A model generated the notes under the pieces. It was not told where the DNA came from. It was given only the letters and a program-made list of their open reading frames with translations, and did no database searches. Position numbers and translations under genes: made by a program. 37,922 bases of DNA from the NCBI GenBank assembly GCA_023266895.1, contig JAHFOI010000002.1, positions 1-37,922 on the forward strand. Reading direction: 5' to 3'. This document shows positions 1-10,700 of the stretch, piece after piece; the stretch's first letter is position 1, and the number at the start of each line of letters is the position of its first letter. This DNA is from Candidatus Woesearchaeota archaeon. Its GTDB lineage: Archaea > Nanobdellota > Nanobdellia > Woesearchaeales > ARS49.

Positions 1-120
1 GTTGAGCGTAGCGCGAAACCTACGAACCGTAGTGAGTATGGTTGAGCGTAGCGCGAAACCTACGAACCGTAGTGAGTATGGTTGAGCGTAGCGCGAAACC
101 TACGAACCGTAGTGAGTATG
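1..120. repeat. Three perfect 40-bp tandem repeats
   Basis: Positions 1-40, 41-80 and 81-120 are identical. The array touches the window edge, so more copies may lie to the left. There are no unique spacers, so this is not CRISPR. Inside each unit CGTAG (unit positions 7-11), CTACG (20-24) and CGTAG (28-32) can form two mutually exclusive 5-bp stems, the second with a 3-nt AAC loop. A degraded remnant (TATGG..TGAGCGT) seems to follow at about 124-137. Function unknown; an assembly-end artefact or a regulatory or structural repeat are both possible. Confidence 0.95.
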
Positions 121-347
121 TCTTATGGGATGAGCGTGTTGGTTTTTGAAGTGGATGCCGTCGTTAATTATGAGTCGCTCACGACTTGTAATCTCAGAAC
201 TGTAAACAGTGATGATGGCTGAAAGCAGGTGAGGCATGTTGTTTGCTGAATCAGAACGCGAAGCCGACATCAGCGTCGCTTGAGGCTGTCCCGAAAGCTC
301 GGAACAAAGTGACGTTGAGCTCAAAGGCAAGATTTTCACCAGAGCCC
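121..347. other. Non-coding stretch with small hairpins
   Basis: I see no credible gene here. A short minus-strand reading frame at 100-351 runs into the tandem repeat and shows no recognisable domain. Several small inverted repeats are visible: ACTG/CAGT at 199-202/207-210; AAGC..GAC/GTC..GCTT at 261-268/275-281 with one bulged C; CCGA/TCGG at 291-294/299-302 with an AAGC loop; and the palindrome TTGAGCTCAA near 314-323. These could be part of a small RNA or the relic of a degraded element. Confidence 0.4.
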
Positions 348-369
348 GCAAGAAAGGGATCTTTATAAA
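348..369 (+). promoter_or_regulatory. Archaeal-type BRE/TATA promoter of the 445-aa gene
   Basis: CTTTATAAAT at 361-370 matches the archaeal TATA box. It is preceded by a purine-rich stretch (AAGAAAGGGA, about 350-359) that would serve as the TFB-recognition element. The box is centred about 26 nt before the ATG at 391, so transcription should begin at or next to the start codon and give a leaderless mRNA. No Shine-Dalgarno sequence lies between the box and the ATG. Confidence 0.7.
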
Positions 370-390
370 TCGCTACATAGTATTGCATAT

Positions 391-1728
391 ATGAGTGTAG
401 ACAAAGGATTGCCTTCTGATTGGGTAGTAGTACTCAATAAGTTATCTTATGCAGGATTTAAAAAAGATGGTATTTACAGAGCACTTGATGAAAAGTATGG
501 ACCATCAAACTGGAAGGCTGCACATCTTCTTGGCAGTCAAGTAATAGACCGGCAAGCTGCTGCAGAACTTTATGGCGAGGCATATTTTCAGCATCTTCAA
601 TCACATCCAAAAATCGCTGATTGGCTTGTTCGCAACGCGAAAGAGGTTTATGATTATTCTCCATCAAACATAGATTCAGGTTTGGATTATTCTAAGCAGG
701 AAGGTTCTGCAACACACCTTCAGGATATTGCAGTGCGTAATGCTTTGAAAAGACTTGGAAAGGAATTTAAAGGAACAAAACTCATGCAAATCAGGGGTCA
801 TGAGTCTGATGGTTACTGTCTTAATCCTGGAGTAATTCCTTTTCATGATCCTAAGGCTATTCTCAACATGGAACAAAGAGGGTGGTGGAAACCTGGCTCA
901 GTTGAGGATTTTTATCAAAAAAACAAGGCGTTGCTTGTTAGGCCTTCAAAATTTGTTGCAAGACCTACCTTTGTAAGCCTTGATTCATTGATTGTTGAAG
1001 AATCAGAAGATCAGAGCTATGTTATTTCACGAGGCGCTCAGAAATCGCGAATTGTTCGCAGTATTACTTCAAAAAGAGCACGCAATCTTTTTTCAACAGA
1101 TAAATCATATGCTGAAATACTTCATGCACCAACTTGTTCATACGAAGTTTTAGAGCAGATTGCTCAAGCAATCATAACTCCTGAAAAAAGAAGAATTGAG
1201 TTCAAAGATTTACTCCAGTCAAACTTTAATGTAGATTTTTCTTATTCTATACTTCCTCTTAGCCAAAAGGATCCTTTCAAAGTAGGCTCTCTTGGAATTC
1301 CAGATTTAGTTCCTGCTTCGTATTATGCTGGCATAGTGTCAGGATACTTGGATTGTTGTATTAGGGATTCGCCTGGTTTTCAAACATCCGATACCACAGG
1401 GAGTAGTTCTGATTACTTTTTTGAAGATAATGAACAACCAGGAGCTAACTTGCGTATAGTGCCGCGCGTGCAAGAAACTCAAAAGGTTCTATTTAAGTCA
1501 TCACTTTTTCCACTTTGTGAGCGCGTTTACGCGCTTCTGGATGTTTTTACACTTCTTGAACAAAAACAATGGCGTTCAAGTTCAATTAAGCCTCCTGGCG
1601 AAATGGTTTGCGTTGTGAACATTGTTGGAGATCCTTCGAAGTTTTCTTTTTATGAAACTCATTCTCATTATTACTTTGAATTTCAGCACGGAATAAAAAA
1701 AGTCGTGGCAGAAATAGCAGAAAAATGA
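391..1728 (+). CDS. Hypothetical protein, 445 aa, possible DPANN-type family
   Basis: I do not recognise a named family. The ATG at 391 is chosen because the TATA-like box sits about 26 nt upstream and there is no ribosome-binding site, as expected for a leaderless archaeal message. The protein is soluble in appearance, with no signal peptide or membrane segment. The N-terminal third is helical and rich in Trp and Tyr: LPSDWVVVLNKL, a YGPSNW turn, then SPSNIDSGLDYS followed by THLQDIAVRNAL. The middle has LNPGVIPFH and GWWKPGSVEDFYQ, which look like conserved core motifs. The C-terminal half (from about residue 215) is more charged and variable. The gene is convergent with the giant gene, with 70 bp between the two stop codons, so they are not co-transcribed. 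Function unknown. Confidence 0.85.
   Translation: MSVDKGLPSDWVVVLNKLSYAGFKKDGIYRALDEKYGPSNWKAAHLLGSQVIDRQAAAELYGEAYFQHLQSHPKIADWLVRNAKEVYDYSPSNIDSGLDYSKQEGSATHLQDIAVRNALKRLGKEFKGTKLMQIRGHESDGYCLNPGVIPFHDPKAILNMEQRGWWKPGSVEDFYQKNKALLVRPSKFVARPTFVSLDSLIVEESEDQSYVISRGAQKSRIVRSITSKRARNLFSTDKSYAEILHAPTCSYEVLEQIAQAIITPEKRRIEFKDLLQSNFNVDFSYSILPLSQKDPFKVGSLGIPDLVPASYYAGIVSGYLDCCIRDSPGFQTSDTTGSSSDYFFEDNEQPGANLRIVPRVQETQKVLFKSSLFPLCERVYALLDVFTLLEQKQWRSSSIKPPGEMVCVVNIVGDPSKFSFYETHSHYYFEFQHGIKKVVAEIAEK
1695..1701 (-). terminator. Possible T7 terminator of the giant gene
   Basis: A run of seven A on the plus strand is T7 on the minus strand, about 100 nt beyond the giant gene's stop and inside the 3' end of the convergent neighbour. 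It could end the giant transcript, but a run of this length can occur by chance. Confidence 0.25.
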
Positions 1729-1735
1729 TTCTGAG

Positions 1736-1762
1736 TTTTTTTGCGTGATTGGTTTTTCTTTT
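1736..1762 (+). terminator. T-tract terminator after the 445-aa gene
   Basis: Two T-tracts, T7 at 1736-1742 and TTTTTCTTTT at 1753-1762, begin 8 nt after the TGA stop. There is no obvious GC-rich hairpin, which is the usual pattern for archaeal intrinsic termination at oligo-T. Confidence 0.55.
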
Positions 1763-1798
1763 GCAGGACTGATCTTTAATACTAATTTGCCAAATAGT

Positions 1799-4700
1799 TT
1801 ATGCAGCACATTGTTCTGCAGCAGGATGACTTGCATACCAGTGGCGTAGTATTGCAAGAGAGAGTTTAACAAGGTCTGCAGATTCTGAATTACGCATGAC
1901 TCTTTTCACTCCATTTTTCACAAGCAATCTTGGAACATTTTCTGCATTATTTCTTAAAAAGAACTCTGCCTCTTTTTTCTGTCGTTGGCCCTTAGTAAGT
2001 CCTTGCCAATCTGAATTATCAGCTGCACTGCGCACATAACCTCTCAATGCAGTGCCTGAATTTCCTTCAATGGTGTATGCTAAGTCGACAAATGCCTCGC
2101 GACCAGGATTTTGTCTTTCATACATTACTGCTGCCCAAAACTGCATGGTACCTCTGAAGCCAACATCTGAAAAAATAACGTTGCCTCTATTCTTAATAAA
2201 CGGTGCAATTTTTTCAAACCAGATCTTTTCTGCAAGCACTGGATCTTTTTCAATAATCTCAAGCATGTATTTTTTTGCAGATTGCTCAAACTTTTTAATT
2301 CGTTCAAGACCTTTCTGAGTGTCCTTCGCAACATCTTTTGCGCGAATGAGCGCGTTAACCATTGATCGATATACCTGCGAAGATTCTCCTCCAAAATCAT
2401 CACGTGTAAGAACTGTTCTTGATACAGTTGGAAGTTGTGTATCTTGCTGCAATCCTGTCGCAAGAACATCCATGTCTCTTTCTGCAGTTATTATTTCATC
2501 AATATTTACATTTTCAGTTCGTAATTTATCTATGACACCATGAATATGTTTATTGTAGATTCTTATATCTGATTGTACTCCTTCGCCATTCAATTGCTGA
2601 TGCGGCAGTCTTATTTCTCCAGGCTGGCTGTGAACTACTATGCCTACATTATTGAATCCCTCAATAAGTGCATCTAAAGTCTCTGTTAATCTCCGGGGAA
2701 TTCCTGCAGTATTTGAAATTGCATGAAGCGTTTCTTGTACTTCTTTTTTATTCATCTTTGATATTTTTTGTATGATTTCAGGATATGCTGAGTTCAAGAT
2801 TGCTGAAAGATCTTGCGCTCCTGAACTAATGCCAAATGATTCCTTAAACAAGTTTTTAACAGTTTCATAAGTTTTTGCATCAAGGCTTAACTTGACCTCT
2901 TCTTCATGAGCCTTTATTAGAACTTCTTTGAACTTACTCATTGCGTTTTCGAAATTGCTAATTATTTCAGTATTTCGCAGTTTTGATCTGAGCCTATTGA
3001 AAAAATTTACTTCAGTATTTATATCATCTATTGCCTTATGCAAATCTTTTTCATCTCCAAAGAACTGATATCCCTGAGCAGGTTCAGTAGCAATCAACAT
3101 AGCATATATCTCATCAGCTGTACTGCCCTTTGCGAGGATTTCGCTGTTTATAAGATCAGATACTGATTCAAGGATTTGCTCTGCGTTCTCCAAAGTTTCT
3201 GTTTCTGGATTTTCAAGTGCTTTTTTTAGTGAGTATAGTGCATCTTTTATTTTTCCGATTAACCAATTAGAACTTACTTTACCAGCAATTCCTGTGCCAA
3301 GCAGTATTTCTGCTTCTAAGCTACTGAAAGCATCATCTTCAAGAAGTGCACGAATTTTACGGACTTTCTGTGATGGTGAAAGGTGGTTTATTTCACCGAA
3401 TAATGTGTCTTTCCCTTCTCCAAGAGCTTCATTTGCAGAATACTCTTCAAGAGTTGGCGTGATAGCATGAGACTTCATTAAAGCAGCTTCCTGTTTTGCA
3501 TTCAGGGGCTGCCCTACAGCTGCAGCAGCAATTGTGACTCGCTGTTGTTGAGATAGAGTATTTCCATATTTGAGAATATACTCTAGAATGAATTGTGCCT
3601 CAGGATTATTTGCAACATCGTTTGAGGTAACATGAATGTTTTCATTGAGCTCACTCAAACTTTTGTGGGCTGCTTTGGCATGTTTAATGCTTTGATCAAA
3701 TTCTGCTTGAGCATTGTCTAATGATTCATCGAAAAAGTCATCTTCTCTGGTAAGATCTGCCCCTAATTCTTTAACTGTTTCTTGAGCAAGTTGTTCTAAT
3801 TCTTTGTCAGTAAGGGGGCCCTTGCCCTGCTGTTCAGGCAATTGATTGCGAGAAACAACAGGGGTTGGGCTAGGTTGATTTTGAGCTGGTTCTGTTGCGA
3901 GTTTTTCATATGTTTTTTGGGAAGTGTACACTGCTTTGATATACTGTGCAGGCACTGTTGTTCTTGTTGTGGTGAACTCTTGTTCTGCTTCTTCAGGTTC
4001 TTGAACAAGTAATGGCGGTTTTTCATCAAGAATTTTCTTGTTTAATTCTTCTTGCCAGAGTGATGGATCTCTTTTTTCTCCTCGTGTAAGGAGCACTTCG
4101 TCAACAGGAATTTCTATTTCTACAACTGCAATCGTATCAGGCGTTTTTTCTAATTGAGCTATTACCCAACGAGGGTTTGCTGAAAAGGGCATAAAAGGTG
4201 TTATGATTTTTCCTTCAAATTCTATGCTTCCTTGCCACACTTCTTCTAAAAGACCTGGAATGTTTTGCTGATCAAGATCAGTTTGTTTTTTAATAGTTTT
4301 AAAAAGTTCTTCATCAGTACTAAACTCTCTTCTACCTCCTGATTTTAAATCACTATCAAACGCTGTTTTAGCAAACAAGTCAGGAGCGTCTAACTGAATA
4401 AATCTCCAGAATACATAGTACTCTTTACCATCACGCACGCGTTTAAGAGGTTCTGCATTTGGAATGTTTGCTATTTCACTCAATGACCATTTTTTGTTAA
4501 ACCTTCCTGGCTGAACAAGTTCAACATAGTATTCTTTACTTTTTGAATCTTGTTTTATCTCACCAAACGGTTTGAATCCTGTGATATCCGACAAAGGCGT
4601 TTTTACAATAACAAAAACTTTTTCTCCTGAATTTACGCGAAGTATGGCTTGCTGTATCATTTGATTTTTAAACTCTTGTAATTTATCTAAAGAAGAAGTA

Positions 4701-7700
4701 GTTGTTTCTGTCTGCGTTTGTGGCGGTCCTATGGCTGCTGGTAGTCCGCCTTTTTGTTGTGCGTGTATTGTAATTGTTTGCTCAACAAGTGTTGGTGTGC
4801 TTTCTTCTTCAGCATTCACTGCTTGAAGCAATGGGCTTGCTTCTTTATCATCACGAGTTACTTTAGGTATTCCTAGTGATTTGCGTGCTTGATCAAGTTC
4901 TTCAGTTACTGCTGTTTGTAATGCTTTTTCTGCATTGAAGTATGCGTCAATAAGTCTGCCATATTCTATGTACTGTGCCTGAGCAAGTCCTGAGTCCAGG
5001 AATTCAGCGAGTGTACTCCATGCTGTGTTTCGTTGTTCTTGGGCTTGCGCACTTGCTTGCCTGTATTGTTCAGTTTTTGTTTGTTTGGCTATTGAAAGTA
5101 AGTTTGCATTTATTTTGTTGCGCAGGACTTGTATTGCGTTCTCAAGTTGCTTCAAACTTTCGCTGTCATATTGGTTATTTCCTAGTAGTTGTGCTTGTTT
5201 TGTGACGTAGCTTTGCACAAGGTTCAAGAGTGTGTGGGTTTGTATTGCATATTCTGCTTGATCACGACTAATGCCAGAAAATAGTGCAGCGCGTACTTCA
5301 TCAGTCATTTCTACACTAATAGACTTGAGTGCATCTTTTACTTCTTGAATGCGGTCTGCTTCTACAGCAACAGGGCAACTATTGCAACCAAATAGTTTGG
5401 TGAGCACATCTTGCACAAGTTTGATTTGGCTTTCTGTTTTGCCTTGTTTTTGGAGTGCTGCTTGAACTTTATCGCGCTGGCCCGCAAACACTAAATTCAT
5501 TGCACTCATCAAAGCTGCTCGTTCTTCAGGTGTCAATGCTTTGCCTGCTTGCGCTTCTGCAGTGTGTATTGCATTAATAATAAGTGCTTGCGCCAGCAGG
5601 TCATTGTAAAGCAAGTTTCCTTTTTCATTACTGTTCACAAACGTGACCAGTGAGTTAATGATTGCTTGTTGTTCTGCTGCACTAAACTCTAGTGCTTTGA
5701 TTTTTTGTTGTAGTGCAGCTAGTTCTTCTGGAGTAAATGCTTTGTTAGTTAATGCGCCTAAACTATTGAGTTTTTCTGTAATGCTTGCGCGTAGTTCTTT
5801 GCCTGAGGCATCATTGCCTTTGATGTTCTTTAGTATTTTTTCATTTTGTAGTATTTGTATGAATGCAATGTGAGGCAGTGCACTTTCTTTTTCTAGCTCT
5901 GGTCCTTGTGCCATGCCTCGTTGCAGGTCTTCTATTTTGTTGATTGCATCTATTAAGTCAAAGATTTGTAAGAATCCTGTGTGTCCTGGTGGTCCAAAGA
6001 GTGTTTTGAAGATTGTGAAAAATGTGCCATAGCCTGTTGCGCTGACTGCTGCGTCAAGCACGAGTTCTCCTGCATTGTTCATCACTGCTCTGCCTATTAT
6101 TTCGCCAAGTGCGCCAGTGAATTCTATCACGCGTACTGTGTTGCCTTGGCTGTCTTTTTCTTCAATAACCTTGAATTTGCGTTCAAGCTGGAGGTCTGCT
6201 TTGTCTTGCGTGACTGCGTCAATGGCTGCGAGTTTTGCATCAAGTGCTGTTTTGAGTGCATTAACTTCTGCATCTGTTTTTCCTTGAATTGCGTTTTGGA
6301 ATTCCTTGATTGCTACATCATATGCTTGAGCTGCTGCAAGCATTTTGTTATCATATATTTTGTAGGCTGTGATTTTGAACTCATCGCCTATGCCGAGCCT
6401 ACTTGCTATGCTTCCTGCAAGTTCATTCTGGTTTTTAGCTTGGCGTGCTTCTTGGGAGAGTGTTGCCCTGCCTCCTTCTGCACCTAATACTGGTACTTGA
6501 CCTGTGAATAGTGTTGCGTGATTTCCTTCTACAACTATGCGTCCATAGTCTATTTCATCAGGCATGCCAAAGAGTTGGAATACTAATCCCCATGGCGAGT
6601 GTGTTGCGCCAACACTTACTGAACGATAGTTTTCAAGAGTGAGCTTTTTGTTTTCCATGTCCCAAATCATTTTTTTTGCAGTGAGCACGCCAACACTTGT
6701 GCCATGGTCTGTTTGTGTTGCTTGATAATTCTCAAACGTGACTGTGCCTTTGTCTGGGTCAAACACTGCAGTGTCAAACAAAGTGTGTGTTTCCTGGACT
6801 ACCATTCCTCCAGGCAGTAATGATCCAAAGCCTGTGCGTGAGTGCATGCCTTGACGCCAGGTGGTGGTCATTTTTCCGTCAGCTTGTAGGATGAATATTG
6901 CTGTTGTTTGAGTGTTCAAATTTGCGCCTTGTTTTTCGTCAGAGATGAAACGCATGACCCGTGCTCCAGCATTATTTGCTGAGCTGATGTCAAGTGTTGT
7001 TCTACTGGGGTGAGTGAGTGCGCCAGTGCTATCCACTTGCACAACATTAAATGTGCCATGACTTCTTCCTATTGCGAGCGTGCCGTCAGGTGCGGTTTTG
7101 AATTCTACAGTAAATGGTCCTGTGCGTAATGGTCCTGTGCTTGTATCAGTTGTGACTACTGCATCGCCTGCAAGGTAGCCATGCACTCCATACTCAGTAA
7201 ATGCTATGCTTCCGCCTTTTGGTCCTATTTCTCCTTGACCTTTGATTTTGAAGCTTGCCACAAGTGGACTGCCAAGTTGTTGTTTTTCGCCACTATCAAT
7301 ACTGATGCGTGTTGTGCCTTGCTGCACGTGAGCAGTCAGTGTGTAGGCTGGTGTAACAACTTGTTTTTTTATGGTCAGGTCTTGCTGTATTTTTGCAGTT
7401 ATATCAGCAGTTCGCGTGCTCAGGTCTACTGTTGCACTGATGATTTCTACATTTCTTGCGCCAGCTTTTGCGCCAACAAACAAGTGTCCTGTGCTTGCAT
7501 GAGTGCTTGAAAGCACTGTGCCAAATGTTTGGCCGAGTGCATCTTGAACTGCGCTCAAGTCAGTGCCAAGCTGTACCTTAATTGGCACATTGATATTGTA
7601 CGTTACTTGTTCATCACCACTGCCTTTGATTCCTCGAAGTGAGCTTTTTTGAACTGGTGTTATGGTGAGGGTGTGGGTTCCATCAGAGTTTGTTTGTATT

Positions 7701-10700
7701 TCTGCATTTACCACACCAGTTACGCGTGTTCCATCAGTGAGTTCCAAATTAGTTACGTGCACTCCCTCAAGTGTTGTCGTGCCGTCTTTTGCAGTTATTT
7801 TGTCTACGCTATCAACATTTTTGCCTAGCAATTCTACTGCTCGTGCTACTTCATCAACACTGTGTTTTTGATTGCCTTGGGTGAGGTCTACTTCTTTGAC
7901 TGGTACTTTGCGATTGCTTGTTTCTATGATGAGTGCGTGAGTTGCTTCAGGATTTGTTGTGATGCGCGTGTTTTTGTTGCCTTGCTCATCAGTGGTTTGC
8001 TCTGTTTGCAGGTTTGCAGTCACTGTTGTTGTTGGGCTTACGGCAAGCGTGCCTTGCACTGTTCCTTCACTTGTGCCTTGCGCACTTACTTTCTGATCAA
8101 GAGTTATGATTGAGGTTACTGTTTTTGTAGGATCTGCAGGTGAAGGATGGTTGACTGTAATTGTTCCTTGAATGTGTGCTCCTGTTTCATCAATAACTAT
8201 AACCAGTGGTTGATCAGAGGTAATAATTGGGTTTTTGTTGCTGCTGGCAAGAGTAGTGTCTAATGCTTTTTGACCAAAGTTAGTACGAATTATTTTTTTC
8301 AATGCATCACTCAATGCTTGTGCTGGCTGTACCACTGCAGTAGCTCGATCTTTTGAAGTACTCAAGGTTATCTGTACTGGTCCTTTGAAGAGTATTGCAT
8401 CACCATCATTAAGTGCTGCATTTGCAGTACCTTGCAATGTTGTGCCTTGACTTCCTGTGCTGATGTCAAGCGGGTGCTCTTCAGAGAATTCTCCAGTTAG
8501 TGTTGACTGGCCATTTTGAATACTCACTGGTTCAGTTATTTTGCCAGCGAGTGACTCTTGTTCTGCTAATCCTGTACCATCAGCTTCTTGTGTGGTTTGT
8601 TGTCCATAGTTGGTAACTTTTATTGACATGCGTCCTGGTGTGGTGCCAACGCTTACTCCTTGAGCTTGTAAATCTGCAGGCGTGGGTAGCTCAATAGTTA
8701 CTGTTTGAGGTTTTCCTGAAGAATCAGCAACTGGTTGTATGTGAAGTGTGCTTTGGGTTTTGTCTTGTGCTGATTGTTTTGCTTGTTCAGTGTAAGTTAT
8801 TTGTGATGGTGTGGTAAGTTCTGTTTGTCCATTGCTTCGTTTTGCGCTAAGCTGTTGTGCCGTGCCTGTGATTGTGAGTTTTCCATGTTCTGAAGTAATT
8901 TTTACGTTTCCATTATTGACATGCACTGGTCCTCCTGGAGCATTGTTGATGTCAAGTGTTGTGTGTTCAAATTCTGCACCAACTTTTGTTTCAGAGGATT
9001 TTACCTTGCCTTTCTCATCAAATGCAAGTGTTAGTGAGGTTAGTTTTGCAGTACCGCCTTGCACACCTACAGGGAAGTCTTCCACAAAGTTGCTTAGGTC
9101 TAAATTATTTGTTGGTTGAGCACTTGTTTTATCTGTTGCGCTGACGTGGAGTTCACTGTTGGTGAAGAGTCCTTTGTCTGTTTTTGTGAGCGTGCCATGC
9201 ATATCATTGAGTGTTGTCACCACTTTTTTGCCATCAGGACTGTGTGCAGTTAGTGTTCCATCAACAGCATAGCCATTGTCTGCTGGCGTGAGTGTGAGCT
9301 TGTACGCAAGGATGTTGCCTGTTGCGGGTTGCTTTTTTCCTTGGGCATCAGTGCCTGGCTTGTATTCTTGTTTGCTGTTGCCTTCAACATATGCACTTCC
9401 ACTTTTGCTTATTTTTCCGTTCTGATCAATAGTTTGGGTGTATGAATCAATATCCACGCGCGTGACTTTATTGCTGCCCAATGACTGGTCAGGTGTTTGA
9501 TAATGGAAGTTCGTGATTTGTATTGTTTTTCCTGCAGGTGTTTCTTCGTGATGAATTTTACCTATTTGCGTGGTTTTTCCAGGGTTTTTATTATCAGGTT
9601 GTGTAAGTGTAACATCTGTTGTTTTTGGTTTACTGTTTTCAAATTCAGTATGCGCATTCACATCAATGTTTTGCATGCTAAAGCCATGCTGTCCGAACAA
9701 TGCAGTGTCTTGATTGAATAGGTTGGCTGTTGTTGCGTGAGCGTTTACATCTGATGAGACAAGTTCATATTTGCCTTGAGAGTTTTTCTTTGATACTGTT
9801 GTGATTTCTATGTTGTTCGCATGCATTGTTGCGCCGTCGGGCGTGGTGAGGTCTGCACTTTGCGCATGCATTTTTGTGGTAATGGTTCCTGTAGTAAGGT
9901 CTATGATTACTTCTTGAACTGTGAGTCCTTGGGGATTACTTAGTTTTGAGTCTGCTAAGAGTTTTTCTTTGGCAATGTACTCAAGAACTGCTGGGTCATC
10001 AATGGGTATGTTTTTTATAATTATCTGCCCTTGAGTATGATCCTCTCCGTAGTGTACATCTTTGAATTCCATGCTTCCTGCTTGTGTTCCAGTTCTTTTG
10101 TTACCATGTGCATCAGTAAGTGCCCACACCATGTTTTTTAGTTTCATAGTTTTTTGCGCGCTATCTATGGTAAGTTCAGGCAGGACTCCTTCAGAAACAA
10201 AACGTACTGGTAATGTAAAACTATTAGAGCTACCTGCGTTAGGAGGTAAGTTAAGTGTTCCTTGAAGAGCAATTCTTCCTGGAAGATTGTTGTTTGGTGC
10301 AGTGCCTTTTTCTGGACCAAAGGAGACTACTGCATTGGTGAATCCTGGTAGTTTAATTCCTGTTGTGAACTGCATTTGAGGCATTGCTTTTGTGATAATA
10401 CTGCTCAGCACTGTGTTAAAGAACTTGTCGAGTGCTTCATGCTTTTCTGCTGTCGTAAGTGCTTTTGAAAGGTAGGTGTGTATGTACACGCCGAGTGCGT
10501 CACCAATGTCTTTTTTGATTGCTGCACGCAAGGATACATAACTATCTGTACTGCTCGTGCCACCAAGCATTAAGGCAAGGAATTCTTTTACCTCGACAGG
10601 GCTGGCTTGCAGTCGTTGTATGAGCATGTTGATCATGAGTTGAGGATGTGTTGTGTCACTTGCTGTGCCAGTCAAATCTTTTTCTGTAACTGCTCGTTTT

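Noticed and set aside
1-120. CRISPR array
   Set aside because: The repeat units abut directly with no unique spacers, and no cas genes are visible.
205-250. C/D box small RNA (GTGATGA at 209-215, CTGA at 219-222 and 246-249)
   Set aside because: The first C-to-D spacing is only 3 nt, too short for a guide, and no convincing terminal stem is present.
100-351. 83-aa minus-strand reading frame
   Set aside because: It starts near the neighbour's promoter and ends inside the tandem repeat; low-complexity Ser-rich protein with no domain and no promoter seen.
5981-6487. 168-aa plus-strand frame and other long opposite-strand frames within 1799-37921
   Set aside because: They lie antisense to clearly coding sequence, have Cys/Phe/Ser-rich unnatural compositions, and show no motifs or promoters.
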